From contig CM060968.1 in assembly GCA_030765045.1 (NCBI GenBank), forward strand, positions 107,246,904 through 107,310,903: 64,000 nucleotides of DNA, in the 5' to 3' direction. Below the pieces are notes generated by a model that saw only the letters and a list, made by a program, of their open reading frames with translations, was not told where the DNA came from and did no database searches. The translations under genes were made by a program, and so were the position numbers. Positions within the stretch are counted from its first letter, which is position 1. The number at the start of each line of letters is the position of its first letter. Origin of the DNA: Tenodera sinensis (Eukaryota; Arthropoda; Insecta; Mantodea; Mantidae). Of the stretch, positions 55,796 through 64,000 are shown one piece after another.

Positions 55796-56426
55796 GATAC
55801 ATTTGTAGCTAAGGCCCGGATTTCTAGGCACAATAAAATGGTAAACTGAGCAAGCAAATAAGTGCGAAAAATTGTAAAAATAGGTACCAAATTAAGCGAA
55901 AACGAATACAGGTGAAAGCTTCGAGGTAAGAAATAGGGAACGGGTCCAACCGCCACATTTGTTGGATGCTTGTGTTTCACTTGGATCACAATTTTTCTCG
56001 AGCCGTCAGGAAGCAAAATACAGATGAAAATTTTTCGAAATGTTTTGTTTTATCGAAAATAGCTAGAACGATATTTGGGGGTTTCCTAGGTTGGTTAACA
56101 TGACGATCAGCGATTGTCATTCGTTCGCTACATCGTAAAGGTTGGTGTTCTGTAAACACCGAAAGAAGAAAGCAGAAAGGGAAAAAAATGCTAACGAGTT
56201 TGATTAGAGTTGATAATAACGTTATAACAAGAGAAAATTGTTCTGTATGTGCTTGTAGGCTGAGAGGACTGTACGAGGTTTCTTCTTCAGCATCCATTAC
56301 GGGAGTACTAAGGCAACAGTTGTTAGGTTGGTTAACGTGAAGTAGGACGATTGACAAGTCCAATGACTGTCATTCATTTACGTTGTAATGGCGGCATTAC
56401 TTTAAATAAAGAAGAACGGAAAAAGA
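55796..56426 (+). promoter_or_regulatory. Leader region of PRC1 copy C, duplicated
   Basis: Two related leader segments occur. The first, 56090-56180, has TTGGTTAACATGACGATCAG and TCGTAAAGGTTGGTGTTCTG, matching copy A at 7873-7935. The second, 56310-56426, has GTTGGTTAACGTGAAGTAGG and GTAATGGCGGCATTACTTTA, matching copy B at 22073-22150. The second directly precedes the start codon. Confidence 0.6.
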
Positions 56427-58217
56427 ATGGCTGAAAATACAGGCCGGAGCCCATATTCCAAACTGATCAGTTCAGTAGGAGCACTTGTTGAAGAAAACAT
56501 TACTAAGTTCCAGCAAATGTGGGACGATATTGGTTATGATGAGCTTGAAATAGAGCAGAGATGCAACATGATACTACAACATACACAACAATTATTTGAG
56601 GAAATGCTAGAAGAAGTAGGAACTACACGACAACAGTTCATTGATAAAGTGGAAAGGTTATTGGTTGAAGCATCTCAACTAGAGAAGGAACTCGGAATTG
56701 AAGATCTCAGGAACTTCGATATGAGTAAGCTTAAGAATGCTGAAAGTGCTCTGCAAATTAAACTTGGAAAATATCGTGCAATAAAACAAGAAAGAATGGA
56801 TCTACTGGCAAAATATAAAACACGTGAAGCTGCACTATGTGAAGCGCTAGATATTTCGCCCAAAACAGGTTTTCAAAGTGTTCCAACAAATGTGCAATTT
56901 GACGAGTATGAAACCTATTTAGCAGAAAAGGAAGAAGAGAAGGAGCGGTTGATGTGTGTTTACAGAGAAACCAAAGTAGCAATTCTTGCCTTAATCAGAG
57001 AATTGGGAGAAACTCCTCTACTGGACTTTCACAAACTTGTGGTATATGAAGATGAATCCAAATTTAAACCTACAAAAAAGAACATGACAATGTTGAAGGA
57101 TTATCATCAGAAACTGGAAGATCAGCTGGAGAGAACTAAGAATATAGCTCTAGAACTACGAGAGAAAGTGAGTTTGCTTTGGGAACGATTACAAGAAGAT
57201 ATACACCACAGAGAATTGTTTCTCGCTACGCATCAAGGTTATTCAGCATCAGCTATCAATGGGCTGAAAGAAGAGTTGAAAAGATGTGAGGAGTTGAAAC
57301 TTCAAAACATAACAAGCTTCGTTGGTGAAATTCGGAAAGAGCTTGCAGATTGGTGGGATAAGTGCTTAGTATCAGAAGAAGAGAGAAGTAAATTTGCAGC
57401 ATATAAATCAACAACATACACAGAAGACTTGTTGGTATTACATGAGTTAGAAGTAAAGCGACTGAAAAGATATTATGAGGATAACATAGATATTTTTCAT
57501 CTGGCCGTCCAGCGACAAAAACTGTGGGACAAGATGTTAGAGTTGGAGGACCGTGCTAAAGATCCTGAAAGACTCTTTAATAATCGTGGAGGGCAGTTGC
57601 TTCGGGAAGAACAGGAGAGAAAACGTATTCAGAAAGAATTGCCAAAAGTTGAGAAAGAACTACTAAAGCTACTGGAACAATATGAAATCCAGCATTTGTC
57701 ACCCTTTAACATAGAAGGGGAGAGATTCCAGGATAGGATCAATCGCCAGTGGGAAAACCATAAGGCACACAAAGAATCTGAGAAATCAGCAAGAAAAGTG
57801 CGGGATCATTTGTGGAAAACAGAATCAAGAGCAGGGACAAAAGTCATGGCTAGAAAAAGACAACATACTCCCACACCATCGACCATAAAGACTAAGAAGA
57901 GATATGTACCAAGCTCTAGCAGTAAAGCATTGGGATTTAATCCAGCTTGGAAGAAAGAGCAGAAAACAAAGACAACAAAAGTGCGGAGAAGGATTTTCGA
58001 TAGCACTCAGCTCATTAATAGTTCGGCAGAAACATCACAAGGAATGGCTCAGCCGTTGGGCATTGTGAATTCTATAAGCACAACATATTCTGATTTCCAG
58101 AGTCATCTTGAAGAAAGAAGTCAGCAAGAAATGTGTCACAGTTCAGTTGCACTGTCTAAGTATTATCTTAGGAAACGTAATATTAATCCGTTACCAAAGA
58201 AAGCCAAAAGAAACTAG
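56427..58217 (+). CDS. PRC1: PRC1/Ase1/MAP65-like microtubule bundler, copy C
   Basis: This is an uninterrupted, intronless 596-codon frame starting AAAGAATGG, in the same context as copy B. It aligns with copy B end to end: N-terminal dimerisation segment (SPYSKLISSVGALVEENITK), coiled rod, then the spectrin-like microtubule-binding region (LKRYYEDNIDIFHLAVQRQK, NRGGQLLREEQERKRIQ near residue 387). The basic tail has TP sites (near HTPTPSTIKTKK) and a conserved end, YYLRKRNINPLPKKAK. It lacks part of copy B's Ser/Thr-rich tail repeat. As a PRC1-type protein it should bundle antiparallel spindle microtubules during cytokinesis. Whether it is the main or a tissue-restricted copy cannot be told. 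Confidence 0.93.
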   Translation: MAENTGRSPYSKLISSVGALVEENITKFQQMWDDIGYDELEIEQRCNMILQHTQQLFEEMLEEVGTTRQQFIDKVERLLVEASQLEKELGIEDLRNFDMSKLKNAESALQIKLGKYRAIKQERMDLLAKYKTREAALCEALDISPKTGFQSVPTNVQFDEYETYLAEKEEEKERLMCVYRETKVAILALIRELGETPLLDFHKLVVYEDESKFKPTKKNMTMLKDYHQKLEDQLERTKNIALELREKVSLLWERLQEDIHHRELFLATHQGYSASAINGLKEELKRCEELKLQNITSFVGEIRKELADWWDKCLVSEEERSKFAAYKSTTYTEDLLVLHELEVKRLKRYYEDNIDIFHLAVQRQKLWDKMLELEDRAKDPERLFNNRGGQLLREEQERKRIQKELPKVEKELLKLLEQYEIQHLSPFNIEGERFQDRINRQWENHKAHKESEKSARKVRDHLWKTESRAGTKVMARKRQHTPTPSTIKTKKRYVPSSSSKALGFNPAWKKEQKTKTTKVRRRIFDSTQLINSSAETSQGMAQPLGIVNSISTTYSDFQSHLEERSQQEMCHSSVALSKYYLRKRNINPLPKKAKRN

Positions 58218-58615
58218 GTACCATCTATAAGGAACATTTGAAAAGCACCGCAGTAATGTCAGTGAAACTACCAAGGAAGAACATTTCAAGTGAAACTTTT
58301 AAAGAAACTTTGTCAACATCAGCACCCAACGTCACTTCACATACTACAGATGTGCTACAGATGGCACATCATCCCTCAGCTGTACTGCAAATGCCCAGGT
58401 AGGTTCCACTGCCAACATATGGTTTTATTTATTGTATCCACTAAGAATTAAGTAACGCTTGCTTTGTAGTATCACTAATACCTATCAGTTGTGCTAAACT
58501 AATGAAATGAGTTTGAGGCGACATTAGTGTTGCATTTGTTTCTGTGTTTGAGGTAAGTTTAGGATTACAGTTGTTTAGGTTAGCTCTATATACACGCTTT
58601 TAGCAAGACTATTCA
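58218..58615 (+). other. 3' flank of PRC1 copy C
   Basis: Shares TATGGTTTTATTTATTGTATCCACTAAGAATTAA, split into shorter matching runs, and GTTTAGGTTAGCTC with the 3' flanks of copy A and the 59760 fragment. Confidence 0.55.
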
Positions 58616-59755
58616 ATTCAATATGGTGTAATACACAAGTGAATCCAGTCAATAGTAAACAAATACAAGTAGCAAAAGGAATCTAAATACCAAATAATAA
58701 AATACAGTTGAACCTGATTTATGCATATATCAAGGGGAAGATGTAATTCAGAATTACTTACAAATAAGATTTTGATAATACATCATATTTTTGTTTATAA
58801 AGCAATACAGTGAGCCTACATGTACAAAAGTTTACAAGCAACAAAGATATGTATGAAGAAAGCATTATTTTGAACTTGGTCTTGCATTAAGGAAATCAGT
58901 TAATCTGGCTTGTTTCACTTTTCTTGCATTAAGTGCACACAGCTTGTTACTGATGACCATGTAGCATGGTATAAGCAATTTCTAAGTCTCAAGCAATTTT
59001 GGTTTTGTGTGGATTAAGTTGTACCTTGTGTGAATTTTACTCTCTGATCTAGTGTAATTTCCTTTTTCTGTTCTCCAAGGCAAATTAAATGCAGTTGAGA
59101 AATGAAAGACAAAACTGCTGCCAATCAGTAAACACCAGATATAAAAATCTTTATCTTTATTTCTTGTTTGTTGTTGCACCGAAAGCCTCCAGTTCTACCA
59201 GCAAACGTCTCTGTCTTTTGTTTCTGCGGCTGAAAGCTTTTGTCAGCTTTTGTCTTTGTTAAAAGAGATAAGGAAAATACACCTTGAGTTTCCTTTAAGA
59301 TAACTTGTGCTGTATGCTCAGTATAATTATGTAAACCTCAGTTGTATTTCACTGAAATTTAATACATATAACAGTGAGTTACATATAAATGCATTACGTA
59401 TAAGTAAGGTTCTATTAACACGTTGCTAAATTACATTTTGCCAGGACCTACAAAAATTTGTGTATAAAAAGCTGGGTTACGTACAAAGCAGGTTAAACTG
59501 TAAGTACAATATATACCAAGGACTGTTAACTGAGTAGTCAATAATATGCACAATGAGTTATTAACAATAAGTACAATGTATAATTGAATTTATACAAATT
59601 ATGGAATACAAATCCCAAGCAGTGCTAACAATGAAATATTATAAAATCAGCTATCTACTATTTACTGTCAGAGTTATTTACACAGGTATTCATCAATACT
59701 GTAAAAAAATTTACTAATCAAGTATTGTTGTGGCAAATATTTAAATTTAACTCAA
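58616..59755. other. No recognised feature
   Basis: AT-rich spacer between two 3'-flank segments. No PRC1 coding remnant was seen here. Confidence 0.45.
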
Positions 59756-59759
59756 TTAT

Positions 59760-60080
59760 TGTGACATTTCTTTACTTCCTCCAGTAGTCCACTATAAAAT
59801 GAGGAATATGGTTTTATGTATTCCATCAAGAATTAAATGAGCTCGCTTTATTCAAGTCATTAGTACTATCAATTATCCTAAACTCATTAAATGAGTGGAG
59901 GCGATGTTACCATTGTATGTTTAAGTTAGTTCCATAAAACTTGCTGGCCTTTAAACTCAGCTCACTCACTCCATAAAACTTGGGTTTATTTATTGCACTC
60001 ACTAATACTGGTAATTTTAGTTCTGTACACGTAGTAATCAGTGGGAAGCGAACAACAAGAAGAACAAATTGACACATTGC
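59760..60080 (+). repeat. PRC1-unit 3' flank without its gene
   Basis: It follows copy A's 3' flank (11570-11800) in the plus orientation: CCATCAAGAATTAAATGAGC, CATTAGTACT, AAACTCATTAAATGAG, ACTGGTAATTTTAG and GTAATCAGTGGGAAGCGAAC. The gene that should precede it is absent, and the adjacent PRC1 copy D runs the other way. Confidence 0.65.
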
Positions 60081-60126
60081 CAATTTAGCGCTTTTGCTAC
60101 CTCATTTAGATTGGCATACCCATTGC

Positions 60127-60345
60127 AGTAGGTCTGGATGGCTCAGCTGGTCAGGTACTGGCTTGCTGATACCAAGGTTGTGGGTTCAAACTTGGTTCAG
60201 ACCAATGGATTTTAAGTATGCTTAAAAGTGCCAGCCCCATGTTAGTAGATTTATTAGCGTGTGAAAAAACTTCTGCGTGATGAAATTCCAGCACACTGGC
60301 AATGCAGATATGGTCTTCGCAATCAACAGCATCAAATAAAATATT
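60127..60345 (+). repeat. SINE A at the copy D boundary
   Basis: The tRNA-like head TAGGTCTGGATGGCTCAGCT with B box GGGTTCAAACT and the family tail (CCATGTTAGTAGATTTATTA, CAGCACACTGGC) sit exactly where copy D's 3' part is lost. No clear TSD was found. Confidence 0.8.
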
Positions 60346-60824
60346 CAACCTATTGATCTTTTGGCAATTCTTCCTGGGTGGTTTTTCTCTCCTGTTCTTT
60401 CTGATTTTTAAAGAGTCTTTCAGTATCTTTGGCACGATCCTCCAACATTTTGTCCCACAGTTTTTGTTGCTGGATAGTTTGTTGAAATATGTGTTATCCT
60501 CATAGTATCTTTTCAATCACTGTACTTCAGTTCATGCAATTCCAACAAGTCTTCTGTGTATGTTGTTGATTTATATGCTATGGATTTACTTCTCTTCTTC
60601 TGATACTAAGCACTTATCTGCAAGCTCTTTCCGGATTATAATGAAATTTGTAATGTTTTGACATTTTGAAGGCACACATGGGTTCAGCACTTCTTTCAGC
60701 CCATGGATTGTTGAACGCTGAATAATCCTGATGTCTAACAAGAAACAATTCTCTGTGATGTATATCTTGCTGTAATTGTTCCCAAAGCAAAATCAATACT
60801 TCTGGTAGTTCTAGAGCTAATCTT

Positions 60825-61512
60825 GGATTACTAGCCGTGTAGTATCTACAAAATTGTTCTTCGAGCTTTTGGCCATGTTTAACCCCATGGCCATCATTAG
60901 GAACTGCATAATTAATAAATAAGTGGCCATCTCAGACTCATGGCCCTAATTGGGAACTGCATAAGAAGTAAATGGCCATCTCAAAATCATGGCCTTTTAA
61001 GTATTCCTGTCCAAGTTTACTCAGTCATAGGCCATTGCCCCTATTAAAATTATTTGGCTCTAATTTAATTTCAATTGGCTCTTATACAAGTCTGTCATAA
61101 TGTTAGTTACTGCAATGTGAAACTGTAACGTCATCAAATAAGATTCTGTGATTATTGTTGAGACTATGCTGTTGCTGTTTCTTGTGGCAGTCATAAATTG
61201 AATTTGTGTTTTTCACGCCTCCCTTCAACTGTATTACCTGTCCTATATATGTCTTTCCACATTAGCAAGGAATTTTGTAAATATTAATGTTATTTTGAGA
61301 TGGCTGTTTACTTCTCATGCAGTCCCCAATGAAGGCCATGAGTTTGAGACGGTCATTTATATATTAATTATTCGTTTCCTGATGATGGCCATGGAGCTAA
61401 ATGTGGCCAATAGCTCAAAGAACAATTTTATAGATATTACACGGCTGGTAACCCAAGAAGATTTAATTAGTAATCATTGCCATGAAAGCTTCAAATCTAA
61501 GTTGTAGACCTA
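60825..61512 (-). mobile_element. Penelope-like element fragment in copy D
   Basis: It has a 7-bp TSD, TAATCTT (60818-60824 and 61513-61519). The minus-strand centre (about 61020-61270) encodes a decayed GIY-YIG endonuclease tail (YIGQVIQLKGGVKNTNSIYD and, later, EPIEIKLEPNNFNRGNGL). The outer parts are inverted terminal-repeat copies. The plus-strand copy contains CTGATGA at 61379-61385 and a TGGCCA/TGGCCA stem, but CAATAG in place of the GAAA region. Confidence 0.85.
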
Positions 61513-61805
61513 TAATCTTAGTTTTTTCCTGCTGATTCTCCAGTTCATAATGATAATCCTTCAACATCACTATATAATCTTTTTTGTAGGTTTATATTTG
61601 GATTTATCTTCATATACTACAAGTTTCTGAAAACTCAAAACAGGAATTTCACCCAATTCTCTGATTAGAACAAGAATTGCTATTTTGTTTTCTCTGTATG
61701 CAACTGCTGCATCTTCTTTTTCTGCTAAATAGCTTTCATACTTGTAAAATTGCACATCTGTTGGAACCAAAAACTGTTTTAGGCGGAATATCAAGTGCTT
61801 CACAT

Positions 61806-62479
61806 GACTCAATCACAACTTGCAGAGGGGGCTTAGCACCTCGACCGGAAGGCAATCTTTTGTGCCTATGCCCCTGATGGGGCACCCTCTGGGAGGTTGG
61901 ATGAGGTGAATGGATCTGAAGGATGGTCGGAATGTTGCCATGACAGAACAGAGGACTGGGTCCCTACATTTTCCCAGTTAGAAGCACCCCAATGGAGACT
62001 GGCTCAGCCCAGTTCCTTTCCAACCCCTTTAGGTTCGTACTTCCAAGAGAGGTGCAGGACTCGGAAGTCAGTTCCCCCCCACCTCGGACTTGATCCCACG
62101 GGGGGCCCGGAAACCAGTAGGCTCACCTTCCAATCTCGGGGACAAGATTTCCAGAGCGTATTTGTTCCCCCTGCCGTGCTGCTGCCACAATACTCGCCAA
62201 TGCTTCCAACCCTTAAAGAAACCTAACCAGATGGAGGGTGAAATGAAATTATTAATGTAACAAAGTGTGATTAAGTTTAATACTCTTTTTAGAACCTTAA
62301 TGGCTACATATGCAAGTTTAGGGACAGGAAATTCGTATGATATGGAAATCCTTCCCACATTCACCTGGTGACCTGGGAAACCTAAAAAAAAAAGACCATG
62401 GGTCAGGAAGGTCAGCAACGGGAATGGTACCTGCAGCCTCCCAAATGCAGGTCACAGATGCTACTGCCTGAGCCATCCT
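61806..62479 (-). repeat. Long SINE-like insertion (674 bp) with 13-bp TSD
   Basis: Flanks AAGTGCTTCACAT (61793-61805) and AAGTGCTTAACAT (62480-62492) are a TSD with one change. From 62479 the minus strand begins GGATGGCTCAGGCAGTAGCA with TGTGACCTGCATTTGGGAGG, a tRNA-like head with a poor B box. The interior is unusually GC-rich for this window. Its length is more than twice that of the other SINEs, so it may be a composite. Confidence 0.75.
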
Positions 62480-62894
62480 AAGTGCTTAACATAGTGGAGC
62501 TTCAAGTCTTGTCTGTAGTGACAGTCCATTCTCTCTTGTTTTATTGCACAACGTTCCTCAACTTTATTTACAGGACACTTTCAGTAGCCTTAAGCTTACT
62601 GCTATTGAAATTGTTGAGGTGTTTGATTTGAAGTTCCTTCTCTAGTTGAGAATCTTGTGCTAATAGTCTTTCCACTTTTTGAATGAATTGTTGCTATGTA
62701 GTTTGCACTTCATCAAGCATTTCCTCAAATAATTGCTGTGTATGTTGTGTACTATGTTGCATCTCAACTCTATTTCAGGCTCATCATAACCAATTTCTTC
62801 TCATATTTACTGGAAATTAGTTGTTTTCTTGAACAAGTGCTCCTATTAGATCTACCAGTTTGGAATATCGAGTTTGACCATTATTTTCGGCCAT

Positions 62895-62960
62895 ACTACT
62901 TACTTTCTTCTCTTCTAGTTAAAGTTCCAGTGAACGAATGACAATTGTTGAACTAAAAGT
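62895..62960 (-). promoter_or_regulatory. Leader remnant of PRC1 copy D
   Basis: The minus strand reads ATTGTCATTCGTTCACTGG just upstream of the start codon, matching the leader motif GATTGTCATTCGTT of copies B and C. Confidence 0.5.
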
Positions 62961-63210
62961 ATAGTGGTAACATACTAGGCTTTGGTTCTTGAGGTTACAG
63001 ATTCAAATCAGTGGAGAGCGAAGGAGTTTTTGGTCATAAATGTCCTTAGCATGGCTTTTTTTGGAGGGGAAGTACAACCGGTGGTCTGTGTTGTAGATTT
63101 ACAGAATGTAAAAGAACCTCAAGCCTGGGAAAATCAAGTGGTCTTTCACGCCCAAGATGGAATGGGACGATGAGAGCCAAAGCAGTTAAAGAATGTAAAT
63201 AACAATTATT
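62961..63210 (+). repeat. SINE F (tRNA-derived) with TSD
   Basis: The tRNA-like head AGTGGTAACATACTAGGCTT with B-box-like AGATTCAAATCAG (62999) is followed by a unique body. TTGAACTAAAAGT occurs at 62948-62960 and 63211-63223 as an exact 13-bp TSD. Confidence 0.8.
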
Positions 63211-63309
63211 TTGAACTAAAAGTCAAGGTCTTCTCTGTAAACATGTTCTTTTATAACTCTAATGTGTTTATAATTAAGTAAAACGGTTATGTAAATCCTT
63301 TTTACTTTC

Positions 63310-64000
63310 TCTACTGATAAGTAGGGGAAGTATTGTATTCCACCCAAAAATTCGATGTCAAGATTTCACCGGAAATATATGTTTTGAGGCCCCATGAATC
63401 CAAAAAAAAGCATTTTTAGAAAAAGGTCCGTGATGACAAATGAAATGTACATCTTGAATTTTCTGGTATATATAATATAATATTTTCTTGTTTAACGACG
63501 CTGTCAATTGCCAGGATCACATCAGCGTCGCCGGTGTGCCGGAATTTTGTCCCGCAGGAGTTCTTTTACATGCCAGTAAATCTACTGACATGGAGCTGTC
63601 GTTTTTAAGCACACTTAAAAACCATCGGTGTGGGCCGGGTTTGAACCCGCGATCTTGGGATCCGTAGGCCAGCGTCTAACCAACTGAGCCACCCAGACCG
63701 GCATTGAATTTTCTGGCTATAGCCCCTGTAGTCGTATTTACTCTGGACGACTTTTGCATAACTGGTAAACCGTTAGAGATAGACCAAATTGTACTGTACA
63801 AAAAATGTAGATCTTGCTAAAATACACAATTTATGTCTCAATAAATTTTCTTGTAGGGTGAACCATTTTGGAGATATTCCTTGTTATGTGTGTGAGTTTC
63901 GGAAAACTTCGAACTTTCGTGAAATGGATCATCGCTGTTCATTTTTCTATATGTCAAGTGTGCAAAGACAACAGAATCTCAAACATTTGACTATCGCACA
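63310..64000 (+). repeat. Dispersed repeat family E, long copy at window end
   Basis: It runs from AAGTAGGGGAAGTATTG through TTCACCGGAAATATATG, TTTTTAGAAAAAGGTCC, TTGAATTTTCTGG, ACTGGTAAACCGTTAGAGATA and AGGGTGAACCATTTTGGAGA to CATTTGACTATCGCACA at the edge. It is split by SINE A. Confidence 0.8.
63467..63703 (-). repeat. SINE A with 13-bp TSD, inserted in family E
   Basis: The minus strand begins CCGGTCTGGGTGGCTCAGTT with B box GGGTTCAAACCC and ends in the family tail (GACAGCGTCGTTAAAC). TTGAATTTTCTGG at 63454-63466 and 63704-63716 is the exact TSD. The tail contains (TATA)n. Confidence 0.92.

Larger units (their letters stand above)
60346..62894 (-). pseudogene. PRC1: PRC1/Ase1-like pseudogene, copy D
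   Basis: It runs on the minus strand from the start codon at 62894-62892 (MAENNGQTRYSKL) to near 60350, ending in the microtubule-binding region (KDPERLF-like then EELPK-like sequence at 60420-60350) where a SINE cuts it off. The coding DNA is split by a 674-bp SINE (61806-62479) and a 688-bp Penelope fragment (60825-61512). It also carries stops and frameshifts, for example TAG near 62700 and a shift near 61700. Recognisable pieces are FQKLVVYEDKSKYKPTKK (61570-61640) and DIHHRELFLVRHQDYSAF (60700-60770). About the last 190 codons are missing. Confidence 0.88.

Noticed and set aside
61897..62418. Open frames of 109 and 116 codons on opposite strands
   Set aside because: Both sit in the GC-rich SINE-like insertion, where stop codons are rare; no domain was seen.
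1..64000. CRISPR arrays, operons, ribosome binding sites or bacterial features
   Set aside because: None present; all signals are eukaryotic.

Overview
The window is eukaryotic, almost certainly from an arthropod and most likely an insect with a large, AT-rich, repeat-filled genome. The evidence is the absence of dense gene packing, several tRNA-derived SINE families with target-site duplications (TSDs), Penelope-like, jockey-like and Ty3/Gypsy retroelements, and Tc1/mariner, pogo/Tigger, PIF/Harbinger, hAT and Helitron relics. The species cannot be named from sequence alone.

The only recognisable host gene family is a set of intronless PRC1/Ase1/MAP65-type spindle-midzone microtubule-bundling genes. 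Copy A (9662-11390, +) is a pseudogene. Copy B (22300-24150, +) is intact at 616 aa. Copy C (56427-58217, +) is intact at 596 aa. Copy D (62894 to about 60346, -) is a pseudogene. The copies share 5' and 3' flanking DNA, so they spread as DNA duplications of an already intronless unit. Further unit fragments without a gene lie near 500-770, 12046-12165 and 59760-60080.

Layout: 0.4-4.8 kb holds a unit fragment, a Penelope-type terminal repeat, a LINE relic and a MITE. 4.87-7.65 kb is Gypsy-A, a complete-ended but gag-only LTR element with an ACCT TSD. 8.1-9.6 kb is a decayed Tc1/mariner element. 9.7-11.4 kb is PRC1 copy A, split by a hAT-like MITE. 12-21 kb holds SINEs, LINE and transposase relics and a PIF/Harbinger-type element. 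21.7-24.2 kb is PRC1 copy B. 25.4-26.7 and 33.9-35 kb are two copies of a TTA-rich repeat. 27-44 kb is a field of dispersed repeats (unclassified family E, Penelope, Helitron, LINE, hAT, mariner). 44.18-50.39 kb is Gypsy-B, a very young Ty3/Gypsy element with two 777-bp LTRs, a gag/pol overlap carrying a -1 frameshift signal, and a large in-frame pol deletion. 51.4-52.2 kb is a Tigger-like element. 54.7-63 kb holds PRC1 copies C and D with LINE, MITE, SINE and Penelope insertions. 63.3-64 kb is another family E copy split by a SINE.

The most interesting items are: two intact PRC1 copies beside two decayed ones; the two deleted but recently moved Gypsy elements, one with a frameshift signal and a 20-bp hairpin beside its polypurine tract, the other with an internal A23 run; hammerhead-ribozyme-like cores in Penelope terminal repeats; and a LINE tail present twice at one target site. 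All homology statements rest on reading translated sequence and comparing segments within the window by eye; no database search was run.
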